27,604 nt of DNA from an uncultured Lachnospiraceae bacterium (GCA_910579615.1 CAJTUA010000009.1:1-27604); one strand, 5' to 3'; positions 9,337 to 17,285 are shown, counted from the first letter of the stretch. Translations and numbers: made by a program. The notes: generated by a model not told the origin, from the sequence alone.

Positions 9337-9483
9337 CATTTACCTCTTTCTGCCGCGAAAAGCGGCTGCGTAATTTTGCAGGGTACGGCTGACATTTCTT
9401 TGTGTAAAGGCTTCCTCACAGGCTTGTTTGTAAGCCAACTTTTGAGATTTTAATGCCTTCTGTTTCAAAATATTCCTTTGTAT

Positions 9484-9534
9484 AAAAAAATGCCTCCGCC
9501 CCACACATTGTTTTTGCATATGGGACGAAAGCAT
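9484..9534 (-). terminator. T-box terminator hairpin
   Basis: The minus-strand transcript segment from 9534 to 9522 (AUGCUUUCGUCCC) pairs over all 13 positions, with G-U pairs, with the segment from 9502 to 9490 (GGGGCGGAGGCAU). A run of U follows (9484-9490). It begins a few bases after the T-box core, as expected for an alternative to the antiterminator. Confidence 0.85.
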
Positions 9535-9731
9535 GGCTTCCGCGGTACCACCCAAATTGTCGAAAGGGCTGTGCGCCCCCTGACCTCTTTGTACGCAGGA
9601 TAAAGGCTGCAAACCTCCCGGCTTTCACCGGCAGCTCAGAAGTGGAAAGGCATGTGCATCCTCCGGTTTCCACCAACCACCGGCTCTCTGTAGGAATTCC
9701 GCTGCCGCAGCTTCATCATTGCTGATTATGG
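9484..9731 (-). promoter_or_regulatory. serine-specific T-box riboswitch of serS
   Basis: Read on the minus strand, the leader has the conserved T-box core GGGTGGTACCGCGG (9540-9553). Upstream is the Stem I distal motif GAGAGCCGGTGGTTGGTG. Stem I arms CGGCAGC and GCTGCCG close a loop in which TCT (complement of 9638-9640) sits where the specifier codon should be, followed by a purine. UCU is a serine codon, matching serS. The terminator lies between the T-box and the gene. Uncharged tRNA-Ser should stabilise the antiterminator and switch serS on. The riboswitch call is firm; the exact specifier position is inferred by pairing. Confidence 0.93.
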
Positions 9732-9736
9732 AGTGT

Positions 9737-9765
9737 ATTATAGCGCAGAGGAAAAAAAGATGCAA
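9737..9765 (-). promoter_or_regulatory. sigma-A promoter of serS
   Basis: On the minus strand, TTGCAT (9760-9765) and TATAAT (9737-9742) are separated by 17 bases. Transcription would start just before the T-box leader. Confidence 0.8.
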
Positions 9766-9912
9766 GGGGGAAATGAAAAAAATCCACGACAAACACATAA
9801 CCCTCTTCACCCTCCCTGCTCTACACCTCTGTTTTTAATAAAGATAAGATTGCTCAGAAACTATTTCCTGATAATACACTGGTTCTGCGCCGCCTGCTTA
9901 TCCAGTATTGAA

Positions 9913-11500
9913 TCACGGAAACCTTCTTTTCATCAGTCTCTTTCTCATCTCATTCAACCTTTCTATTTTCTCATGCTCCCATTCTATCTCAATTGTTCTG
10001 GAATTAACAAACTCTATAATTCTATCCACCTCCTCGTTTTCTGCAAACATTTTTGATAATATTATAATATCATTTTTTTTGATTTTGCAATAAGGAATCA
10101 CCAGACTCTTAAATTCACCTGGTGTTAACTCCAAAACTCCTCCAGCATAATATCTTCCAAAATATTCGCACTGTGCCAAAGTTAATGAATTATAAAAGCA
10201 AAATGCCATACTTTCTATATCATATCCCGAATCCAAACGCATATTGTAAGCAATATCTGTCGTATAAATATCTGCCCTATTCACACATATTCTCGGTAAT
10301 CTATCATATCTTTTAAAGAAGAAAAGATCACCATTACGCACAATCGGTACACCGTACCACGGTTTTCTGTTTTTACATTTGTACCTTTCTTTTAATTTTA
10401 TTCCTGCTGCATTCTCTTCGTCTCCTATTTCCTCCAAATAATCTTTTAGTGCTTGAGAAAAAAATCTTTCATCAACGTGGGATAGATTCAACAGGTAGAT
10501 TCGATTTTCTCTCTCTCCCAAATTTTGCACCACATCTTGCGTCAGAATAAATTTCCCGTTCAACATATTACTTTTTGGAATCGTTAATAGTACAAGATTT
10601 TGACAGTCCAACCGCTCCACCTGCTCTTTTGTTAAAATGAACTTATTATTTGCTCCAGTTACAATTCCAGGTGATGCCTCACATAATTCGGAAATCTTTT
10701 TATATTTTGAAGCAAATGCCTTCAGCAAATCAATGTCTTCATCTGCCAAAATTGCATTCGTCCATTTTTTCAAAGGTTTATTTCTTTCAATTTTCGAACG
10801 ATAGCAAGGTACATCTGAATCCAATTCAGCATAAATTTCAAAGTTAATATAGGGCTGCTTTTTATATTCATTTGTCAAATAAACCAAGCAAGATTCCTGT
10901 TCAATCTCCGGGAACATCCTTTCTTTAAAGGATATAATATGAATCACATCGAAATGTTCTTCCAAAAACGCCCTAATCTTTTCGGCATATTGAACCTGAA
11001 GAAACTCTAGTGGAAGCACAAAAAATATAACTCCCCCCTTTTTTCAGGCAAGATACAGATGCCAACAAAAATGCAACCCATAGATTTTTCATCAAAGACT
11101 TTGACAGCTGGAAGCATTCACAGATTCTTTTTGCCTTCTCTTTTGAATTATTTTCCATATTTTTAATATTAATATATGGTGGATTTCCGACAATCAACTG
11201 ATATTTTTCCTTGGTTTTTATCGCAAAATCCAAAAAATCACTTTCAACAATCTCTATCCTGCCGGAATAACCGTTATTTCTTAAATGTTCCACCTTTTTC
11301 CTATTTAACTCTACACCCACAAGTTTCCGAATAATCCCTCCCTGTTCAAAGACTTCCAAGAACCTTCCATCCCCCACAGATGGTTCTAACATGTTCCCAT
11401 ATAGTTTATGCTCTTTCTCCAAATACTTTCTCATAAATTGAACTGTCTTGTGAGGTGTATAATAAGAGCCTGATAACTTATTTTCCTCTTGATTTTTCAT
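9913..11500 (-). pseudogene. TaqI/Eco57I-like N6-adenine DNA methyltransferase, frame broken by one base
   Basis: Two overlapping frames (10973-11500 and 9913-11019) together encode one gamma-class methyltransferase of about 528 residues. The first part carries motif X (SGSYYTPHKTV), SAM-binding motif I (EPSVGDGRFLEVF), acidic motif II (VGVELN) and catalytic motif IV (VGNPPYIN). The second starts mid-domain with FFVLPLEFLQ and continues with PGIVTGANNKFILT, typical of the start of the target-recognition half, ending in a PGEFKSLVIP-type segment. The frames meet at 11033-11044, A6 followed by G6 on the minus strand; five G would restore KKGGVIFFVLPLEF. Apart from this the protein looks intact. 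The change may be a phase-variable tract, a recent lesion or a sequence error. Its ATG overlaps the end of the HNH gene by 4 bases (ATGA). As sequenced, a 175-residue N-terminal fragment would be made and would be inactive. Confidence 0.9.
11033..11044 (-). repeat. A6G6 homopolymer tract at the methyltransferase frameshift
   Basis: On the minus strand this is AAAAAAGGGGGG. Upstream the frame reads Leu-Lys-Lys-Gly-Gly-Ser, then out-of-family residues. Losing one G gives Lys-Lys-Gly-Gly-Val-Ile-Phe-Phe-Val-Leu-Pro, the expected motif V region. Mononucleotide G runs are prone to slipped-strand changes. Confidence 0.85.
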
Positions 11501-12159
11501 TGCACCCTTTCACCTATCGTCATACAATTTCTTTTTTTTAATAAAAGGCTAAGTATTTCACCCAATTTGGTCTTACGTTCCTTATCCTTCTCGGTCTGAT
11601 ACAAACCTTCAAGCTTTAAACCCAAATAATCCAGCCGCCTTGTCTCATATCCTAAATGAAGTTTCTCATAAAATTGTTGTATAAATTCATCTCCCTGATA
11701 TGTATCACAAATTTGTATATAATACTCTTCATCTCTTTTAAAAACAATTGCTATATTTCCACTATCCACATCGAGTATATTATCATATGGAGGTTTAATC
11801 ATAATTCTGCTTTTCCCACGGTTACATGATATACATGACCACACCAGATTCTTCATCTTTCCAGCCTCTTCCCGCCCTGCTGTTGTGTCCGGGAAAGATG
11901 CTTCACTTAAAAAATGATCAACTTCAAAGGACTCTACTGGCAAGAGTCCCCGCATAGCACCGCAATATGCACATTTCCCGTTATAGATCTCCATAAATTT
12001 ATTGTGATATTCACTTCCACGTTCACGAACCTTATTGTAAATAATTTTTGTGCGTGGAGAAGTTGATTTTATTTCTTTCTCCAAAGCCTCTTTCTGCTGT
12101 TCCACATTGCTCAACACAGGACAATACCTAGTATTTCTATAATCTTTTGCCCTTTCCAT
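11497..12159 (-). CDS. HNH endonuclease
   Basis: This 220-residue protein has an HNH nuclease core at about 60-120. CAYC (Cys63, Cys66) and CISC (Cys109, Cys112) form a probable structural zinc site, FEVDHFLS supplies the catalytic Asp81-His82 pair, and NLVWSCISCNRGKS holds Asn104 and Asn113. The arrangement matches stand-alone HNH nucleases of defence and restriction systems. The N-terminal 60 residues are helical and charged, and the last 100 residues are of no known family, possibly for target or partner binding. It starts 5 bases after the receiver gene, with its GGAGG site inside that gene's end, and overlaps the methyltransferase start by 4 bases, so the set should be translationally coupled. 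Cleavage of unmodified or invading DNA is the likely role; specificity cannot be read. Confidence 0.92.
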   Translation of the reverse strand: MERAKDYRNTRYCPVLSNVEQQKEALEKEIKSTSPRTKIIYNKVRERGSEYHNKFMEIYNGKCAYCGAMRGLLPVESFEVDHFLSEASFPDTTAGREEAGKMKNLVWSCISCNRGKSRIMIKPPYDNILDVDSGNIAIVFKRDEEYYIQICDTYQGDEFIQQFYEKLHLGYETRRLDYLGLKLEGLYQTEKDKERKTKLGEILSLLLKKRNCMTIGERVQ

Positions 12160-12164
12160 TCTTT

Positions 12165-12764
12165 CTATTCCTCCATTATATTTTGAAAAGCTGTAATCAA
12201 TTTATCAATATCACCTTTTGACAAATCTTCATAATCATTTATCCCATGTAAAGAGCTCACTGTCTTTTCCACCAGAAATTTCTCAATTTCCTTATTATCT
12301 TCTAATTTTTTTGAAATATTTCGAAATGTAATTACTCTTTTTATGCTCTCATCAATTTTACTTTTCAGCATTCGGTCATAATATTGTTTTGATGTTTCCG
12401 AATTCCCACTTCTGTATTTTGGTATAATATCAAATTCTTTGTTTTCACCATTCTGTGAAATCACCAAAACCTCAATAAAAGGATAAACTTTTCTTAAAAT
12501 CATTCGAAATTCCTCACCAGAAAATTTCCCTTTACATTTTATGCTATCATTTTCAAATAACCTTGAATCAATTAAAATAACATTTGCTAAAGCTACTTCC
12601 TGGGACTCCAACAAACTTTCAAATCCTTTTTCCCCTTCAAATTCTATCTCTCGATATTCCACATCACATTCAGCACTGCGATAAGCATCTTCTAAATAAG
12701 CAGATATTGCTTCATCCCGGTCATCATCAATATAAACAAGATTTATTTTTTCCTTCAAACTCAT
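12165..12764 (-). CDS. receiver (response-regulator-like) protein
   Basis: The first 120 of 199 residues match a CheY-like receiver: VYIDDD (acidic pocket, Asp13-15), VILIDSRLF with Asp66 as probable phosphoacceptor, VLVISQ with Ser103 in the Thr/Ser position, and IIPKYRSG with Lys116. All key receiver residues are present, so phosphorylation is plausible. There is no DNA-binding output domain. The C-terminal 80 residues are helical and charged, and may contact the kinase or the nuclease. It starts 71 bases after the kinase-like gene (AAGGAG 7 bases before the ATG) and ends 5 bases before the HNH gene. The receiver call rests on motifs only, since the family is divergent. The partner assignment is from gene order. 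Confidence 0.82.
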   Translation of the reverse strand: MSLKEKINLVYIDDDRDEAISAYLEDAYRSAECDVEYREIEFEGEKGFESLLESQEVALANVILIDSRLFENDSIKCKGKFSGEEFRMILRKVYPFIEVLVISQNGENKEFDIIPKYRSGNSETSKQYYDRMLKSKIDESIKRVITFRNISKKLEDNKEIEKFLVEKTVSSLHGINDYEDLSKGDIDKLITAFQNIMEE

Positions 12765-12835
12765 CCCAACACTCCTTTTTTGTATTTCACATCGTCATGA
12801 TGGCATTATTTTTAACATATACCCAAACATAGCAT

Positions 12836-14986
12836 TCAAATTCTATCTCCTACTTCGAATTCAATTTTAAACCCATCTGTTCCCTCGATATTCCTTATTT
12901 CTCCACCTGTATTTATAATCGTATTATTCACAATCCACATACCAATTCCATGCCCCTTTTTTCTCGATGTTTCATGTACTTCCAAAATACGCATAGGATT
13001 AGATTTATATTTTGTCGAAAGCCCCCTGCCCTTGTCCCAATATACCATATTGATATATCCTCCTTTTTTTGCAGCAGATATATTAATTTCCAATATATTC
13101 TCAGAGTCATTTTGTTGAATACTGTTCATAATCAAATTATCAAAAATTACCCGAAAAATATCCTTTGCACTTCGATGTTTCAAACCTTCCTCTATTTTCA
13201 GGTGAATGTCAATCCAGGAATAATCCTTTTCCCAGACAGTTTTAATCTCATTAAAAAGTTCAGAAATCTTTATATCTTCCGGTATAAACTGCTCTTTCTC
13301 AGATTCTGATAACATTACATCCATAAAAGTAACAATTTTTCTATTTATCCTTTTGTTCTTCTCTAAAAGCGCTGGAATATCCCTGTGTATATACCTTCGA
13401 TTCTCTGTATCATTCGCAATATCCCAAATTTCATATCGCTTTAACGCTTCTGTAATATAATCAACATTTTTATCAATACTATTCCTGTCATTATACATTT
13501 CATGAGCAATTGATGTTGCCTTTAATCCAGAAGTTGCCAATATATTCAGTAATCGAATATCATATTTATACCTTCTTTCTTTTTCATCGCTCTGATCCTT
13601 ATTCTCCTTACCCTCTTTTTTCATCTGCACCAATTCATTCAGAAATATCTTGGTTTCCTCATGAGAAAGTGCCATCAATCTTTCCGGATTCTTTATTACC
13701 TGTTCCACGACTTCCGTCTTCTTTTCCGCTTTTTGCTCACCGCTTTTTGCAATGCACCGAATGATATTTTGTCTATATCTTTCAAAACAACTTATCCCTG
13801 CAATAATAATCGCAATAAACAATTTATAAATGTCATTTTCTACCAAACCTTGGCGATTCATCATATCCAGCAATCTACAATTTTCCCTCTTATCAATAAC
13901 TACTTTGCCTGCAATCTGATTTTCGCGCACCCGCCAAGCCCCTGAAGGATGTGTTGCTGCCGCAGGAGACATTCTGGAGCGTTTACCAAATCCGAGCCAA
14001 TCTTTCTTCCCTTCATAAGATGATATACTAAACGCATTCCGATACAAAATAACCCCCGTCTCATATCGTTCTTCCAATATCTTATGCTTATAATGAAATC
14101 TATCCGCATCATAAGTTGATGAGTTCTTTAAGGAAAAACACAATTCTGCCGAAAAGTTTCCCACCTCCATCAACAAAGCATTCCATTCTTCTGATGTAGA
14201 TTCTTCTGAAAAATCATTTTTTAGACTTTCAAGTTCTTGCGCTATATTTATCTCTATCTTCTGCTCCTTTAAATTAATATCAGGGCATATTTCCCTTACA
14301 TCCTCTTTGAATTCATCCGATTTTATGTCACACAACAACAGCTGTAAACTTGCAAAATAATTTAATCTTATCGCACTAACACAATTTATACCCGGATTTA
14401 TTTCGTTGAAATACCTTGCAACATTCTTTCTTTCTCCTTTGTACTCTATTTGAATCTTCATTTTATCATCATTATAGGTTCTAGACAAAAACTCACATAA
14501 ATTATCTACTCTAGAATCGGTCCAATTGTCACGTAGCTTCTCTATAATGATTTTCGTACCCTGTATGTTTTCATTTTCATAAACTTCCAAAGTATTTGTG
14601 TTCCAATCTGTTTTCCACAAAACAGCTTCTTGATTTTTCATCTTTGTATAGATTTCTGCTTTTGCTCCCAACCGTGCTATGGCAAATCGCCCAACCCCCT
14701 TGGAACCTGCTAGTACCCTTCTATTCTGTCCTTCGCCCACAATATATTGTTTATCACTTTTTCCAACATGCATCCATGCATCCATAATTTTCTGGCGGTT
14801 CATTCCAATTCCATTATCTTCAATTATAATCTGATTTTTCGTAATAATAATATTGACATCTATTGCTTGAGCATCATATGCGTTTTTAACAAGTTCCAAC
14901 ACCGCCGATTCTTCATTTGTAAAATTTTGTACGCCTAGCACTTCTGCTATCGTACTATCTTCGATAATATATTTTAACTTCTCCAT
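12836..14986 (-). CDS. dual GHKL protein: Hsp90/MORC-like ATPase fused to histidine-kinase-like domain
   Basis: This 716-residue soluble protein has two ATP-binding domains of the GHKL superfamily. The N-terminal one resembles Hsp90/MutL/MORC: ELVKNAYDA (31-39), EDNGIGM (56-62) and GSKGVGRFA (94-102). The middle (about 200-470) is of unknown family, with a highly charged stretch at about 400-470. The C-terminal part is kinase-like: ATSIAHEM with His495 in the phosphoacceptor position, an N-box DNLIMNSIQQND near 616, WDKGRGLS near 652 and KGHGIGMWIVNN near 678. No membrane segment is seen, so any signal is sensed in the cytoplasm. It is the first gene of the operon, with GGAGGAG before its ATG and a promoter just upstream. 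The N-terminal ATPase could act as a DNA clamp or sensor and the C-terminal part could phosphorylate the receiver; both roles are inferred. Confidence 0.9.
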   Translation of the reverse strand: MEKLKYIIEDSTIAEVLGVQNFTNEESAVLELVKNAYDAQAIDVNIIITKNQIIIEDNGIGMNRQKIMDAWMHVGKSDKQYIVGEGQNRRVLAGSKGVGRFAIARLGAKAEIYTKMKNQEAVLWKTDWNTNTLEVYENENIQGTKIIIEKLRDNWTDSRVDNLCEFLSRTYNDDKMKIQIEYKGERKNVARYFNEINPGINCVSAIRLNYFASLQLLLCDIKSDEFKEDVREICPDINLKEQKIEINIAQELESLKNDFSEESTSEEWNALLMEVGNFSAELCFSLKNSSTYDADRFHYKHKILEERYETGVILYRNAFSISSYEGKKDWLGFGKRSRMSPAAATHPSGAWRVRENQIAGKVVIDKRENCRLLDMMNRQGLVENDIYKLFIAIIIAGISCFERYRQNIIRCIAKSGEQKAEKKTEVVEQVIKNPERLMALSHEETKIFLNELVQMKKEGKENKDQSDEKERRYKYDIRLLNILATSGLKATSIAHEMYNDRNSIDKNVDYITEALKRYEIWDIANDTENRRYIHRDIPALLEKNKRINRKIVTFMDVMLSESEKEQFIPEDIKISELFNEIKTVWEKDYSWIDIHLKIEEGLKHRSAKDIFRVIFDNLIMNSIQQNDSENILEINISAAKKGGYINMVYWDKGRGLSTKYKSNPMRILEVHETSRKKGHGIGMWIVNNTIINTGGEIRNIEGTDGFKIEFEVGDRI

Positions 14987-15007
14987 GAATTCTCCTCCAC
15001 TTGAAGT

Positions 15008-15036
15008 ATTATACTCTAGATTTTAAGCAAAAGCAA
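15008..15036 (-). promoter_or_regulatory. promoter of the GHKL-receiver-HNH-methyltransferase operon
   Basis: On the minus strand, TTGCTT (15031-15036) and TATAAT (15008-15013) are separated by 17 bases. The implied leader is only about 20 bases, with GGAGGAG in front of the ATG. Just upstream, CCCAC (15050-15054) and GTGGG (15066-15070) form a small inverted repeat that might be an operator. Confidence 0.72.
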
Positions 15037-15194
15037 TCGGAATATGCCGCCCACCACGAATAGTTGTGGGACTAGGCTTTTCATTTAGTTATTTTAATAT
15101 GACACTCTGCCCCTGATTTCGCAATTTTACCTTTCCAGTGCACGATTTACTATATTTTTCCATTTATTATATGAAAATTGCACAAAAAAAGAAG

Positions 15195-15214
15195 AGTGGG
15201 AACAAAAACTCCCA
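15195..15214 (-). terminator. second terminator-like hairpin after the LPKTG gene
   Basis: GTGGGA pairs with TCCCAC across an 8-base loop. Read on the minus strand it is followed by CTTCTTTTTTT. It lies just beyond the stronger terminator at 15233-15267 and may back it up, insulating the accessory operon from read-through. Confidence 0.55.
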
Positions 15215-15232
15215 CCCCTACGTTTGCCGTCC

Positions 15233-15267
15233 AAAAAGGCTGTGTACAAACTGTACACAGCCTTTTT
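15233..15267. terminator. strong bidirectional terminator
   Basis: This is a perfect 16-bp inverted repeat with a 3-base loop: A5-GGCTGTGTACA, AAC, then the complement ending in T5. The A-run and T-run make it work on either strand. It sits 28 bases after the stop of the LPKTG gene. Confidence 0.95.
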
Positions 15268-15294
15268 GGAAATATCCATTCGCCCTGAAAAAAA

Positions 15295-15921
15295 TTATTT
15301 CTCTTTCTTACCCTTTGCAACTACAACACCCGCGCCAGAAATCATCGCTCCTGTTGCAAGGAATACCATGCCGGATACAAGACCTGTCTTTGGAAGAGCA
15401 GAAGCAGCTGCATTGTTGCTCTCTGTCGGAGCTGTGGTTGCTGCCGCAAGAGATTTTCCATCCGCGCCAAGGAACTGAACATCTGTAATCACAATGGAGC
15501 CACCCCACCAATGGGAAATGCAGAAATTTGCATATGTATTGTCCGCCTGGAAAACAGGAGCCGACTCCAACCTTGTAACGGTGTACTCATCCGCCTTTCC
15601 CGTAGCTACTGCGGTAATCTCTTTTCCTGCGCCATCATTGCCCCACTCAACCTGATTCCAACCATCCGTGTCACAGTTGATAATCAATCCACCGCCAACA
15701 CCGCCAGACATATCGGCACATGTAAATGTTACCTTAACGCCATAAACATCTGTGATTGCGAAATCCTTACCCATCGCGCTCAAACGGACAAAATCACTAT
15801 CTTTCTCTGCTGCATCTGTCGCCACCTCAACATTTGACATATCTGCCTTCACCGGTGTAACCGCCGATACAAAGCACAATCCTGCTGCCAATGCAGCTGC
15901 AAATAACTTCTTAATTCTCAT
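15295..15921 (-). CDS. small LPKTG-anchored surface protein with a carbohydrate-binding-like module
   Basis: This 208-residue protein has a signal peptide (about 1-27, cleavage near VKADM). A beta-rich module spans about 35-155, with aromatic and Gly-rich segments (GGLIINCDTDGWNQVEWGN, then FCISHWWGG and ITDVQFLGADGKSL) like small carbohydrate-binding modules. A short Ala/Thr linker leads to a sortase signal: LPKTG, a hydrophobic segment and a KGKKEK tail. It should be covalently linked to peptidoglycan by sortase. No catalytic domain is present, so it would act as a surface lectin or adhesin. AGGAGG lies 9 bases before the ATG and a strong terminator follows, so it is a single-gene unit. The family of the binding module is not recognised with certainty. 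Its codon use looks normal compared with the AT-rich operon next door. Confidence 0.88.
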   Translation of the reverse strand: MRIKKLFAAALAAGLCFVSAVTPVKADMSNVEVATDAAEKDSDFVRLSAMGKDFAITDVYGVKVTFTCADMSGGVGGGLIINCDTDGWNQVEWGNDGAGKEITAVATGKADEYTVTRLESAPVFQADNTYANFCISHWWGGSIVITDVQFLGADGKSLAAATTAPTESNNAAASALPKTGLVSGMVFLATGAMISGAGVVVAKGKKEK

Positions 15922-16215
15922 AGTAATACTACCTCCTGAATTTTTTATAGATTAAGTTTATCAGATAAAATACACAAAGTAAATGCTAATAATGACGATA
16001 ATTCGAATATTTTTTTGTTAAAATTGCATAATTTTTCTCCTTCGAAATCGTTTCCGACTAAACATTTTTCCAATCAATTTCCAAAAAACTGGAGTTTTTA
16101 TGCACAAACCTAATTTTAAACCTTCCTAATCTTTCAGACCCATCTTTTTTCTTCCCTCCTAAACTCCCTTCCCCTTTCCACCTTTTCCAACCTACCACAC
16201 ACTTCACCACAACAA
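15922..16215. other. intergenic region upstream of the LPKTG gene
   Basis: No gene is seen. The first part is AT-rich and must hold the promoter of the LPKTG gene, but I cannot pick a convincing -35/-10 pair. Positions 16043-16056 (GAAATCGTTTCC core) loosely resemble a CcpA catabolite site, with about three mismatches. From about 16125 to 16210 the plus strand is almost pure pyrimidine. Confidence 0.4.
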
Positions 16216-16263
16216 AAGGAATACCGTCCCAAAACATACATGCGTTTCGAGATTGTATTCCTT
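16216..16263 (-). terminator. possible terminator downstream of the LysR gene
   Basis: AAGGAATAC (16216-16224) pairs perfectly with GTATTCCTT (16255-16263) across a 30-base loop. On the minus strand it ends in CCTTTTGTTG. It lies about 75 bases past the LysR stop codon. The long loop and short T-run make it a weak candidate. Confidence 0.45.
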
Positions 16264-16336
16264 AATCAAAAAAAATGCAGAGCCCCCCGTTCCAAGACAG
16301 ACAGCGAAACCGACTTCGTATCACAAAAACTTTGCA

Positions 16337-17209
16337 TCACAAAAGCATCCCAAGCAGCGCCCCTGCCGCCTTTGACATTACCTGCCGCCCGCGCGCCACA
16401 ATACAAAATTCCCTCTCCGGAAATTCCCGCTCAAATTCCAGATAAAACAATTCCCCTGCATTCACATATTCCTTGGCGAAATCCTCCACGACCAGACCAA
16501 CCCCGAGATTGCGGAGCACAAACTGCACAATCATATCGCTTGTCGCCAATTCAAACTCTGGTTTTAGGCTTATTCCCACCCCTGCCAGATACGCATCCGC
16601 GCATGTCCTTGTGCTCGTATTCTGCTCAAGGCAGATGACGGGCAGCTCATTTAATACCTGGTACGGCAGCTTTTTCCCCTTCAGATGGATAAAACGGCTC
16701 CCGGCAACAAAGGTATCTTTGAGCTTTCTCACCGGGCGAACAAAAAGGTCGGCATCCCGCACCGGGGAGCTCACAATCCCAAAATCAATCCGCCCTTCTT
16801 TTAGGAAGCGCAGGGTTTCCGGTGTCGGACCATTGGTTACCTGCACGCGGACACTCGGATATTTTGCGTGGAATTCCTCCAGGTATGGCAACAGATAAAA
16901 GCGCAATGTCATATCGCTCGCCCCGATGCGCACCTCGCCCTGCTCCAGGCTAATCATACTGCGGAATGCTTCCTCGCCCGCCTGAATTTCAAAAAGCCCC
17001 TTTTTGACATAGGAAAAAAGGACTTCGCCCTCCATTGTCAGGCGCACCCCTTTGGATGCACGCACAAACAAAGGGCTTCCCAGTCCCTCCTCCAACTGCT
17101 TTATTGTCTGGCTGACCGCAGGCTGGGAGATACAGAGCTTTGCAGCCGCCCCCGTAATGCTCCCTGCCCTTGCCACCTCATAAAAAATCCGGTAATATTC
17201 CAAATTCAT
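16337..17209 (-). CDS. LysR-family transcriptional regulator
   Basis: This 290-residue regulator starts MNLEYYRIFYEVARAGSIT and has the LysR winged helix (about 1-60, with AAAKLCISQPAVSQTIKQLE as the helix-turn-helix). A linker helix and a periplasmic-binding-like effector domain follow (about 88-290, beginning GEVRIGASDMTLRFYLLP). The length is standard. I chose the ATG at 17207-17209 because the upstream ATG at 17218 lies about 2 bases from the AAAGGA site and the family usually starts at this second Met. It is a lone gene downstream of purB, separated by a palindrome-rich spacer. It has no divergent neighbour to suggest a target, so the effector and regulon are unknown. Confidence 0.93.
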   Translation of the reverse strand: MNLEYYRIFYEVARAGSITGAAAKLCISQPAVSQTIKQLEEGLGSPLFVRASKGVRLTMEGEVLFSYVKKGLFEIQAGEEAFRSMISLEQGEVRIGASDMTLRFYLLPYLEEFHAKYPSVRVQVTNGPTPETLRFLKEGRIDFGIVSSPVRDADLFVRPVRKLKDTFVAGSRFIHLKGKKLPYQVLNELPVICLEQNTSTRTCADAYLAGVGISLKPEFELATSDMIVQFVLRNLGVGLVVEDFAKEYVNAGELFYLEFEREFPEREFCIVARGRQVMSKAAGALLGMLL

Positions 17210-17285
17210 TTTTATCATGTCCTTTGCGGGTTACGGTAAAACCAGGAAAATTGTCCTCCCTTTGGGCGGACGGCGAATCGGCGCG

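Noticed and set aside
11015..11050. programmed -1 frameshift at A AAA AAG
   Set aside because: The shift needed is +1 (or loss of one G), and the heptamer is not in the reading frame of the upstream part.
15050..15070. 5-bp inverted repeat upstream of the accessory operon promoter
   Set aside because: It is too short to claim as an operator and is noted only with the promoter.
16043..16056. CcpA (cre)-like site upstream of the LPKTG gene
   Set aside because: It has about three mismatches to the consensus and no defined promoter nearby, so it is not listed as a site.
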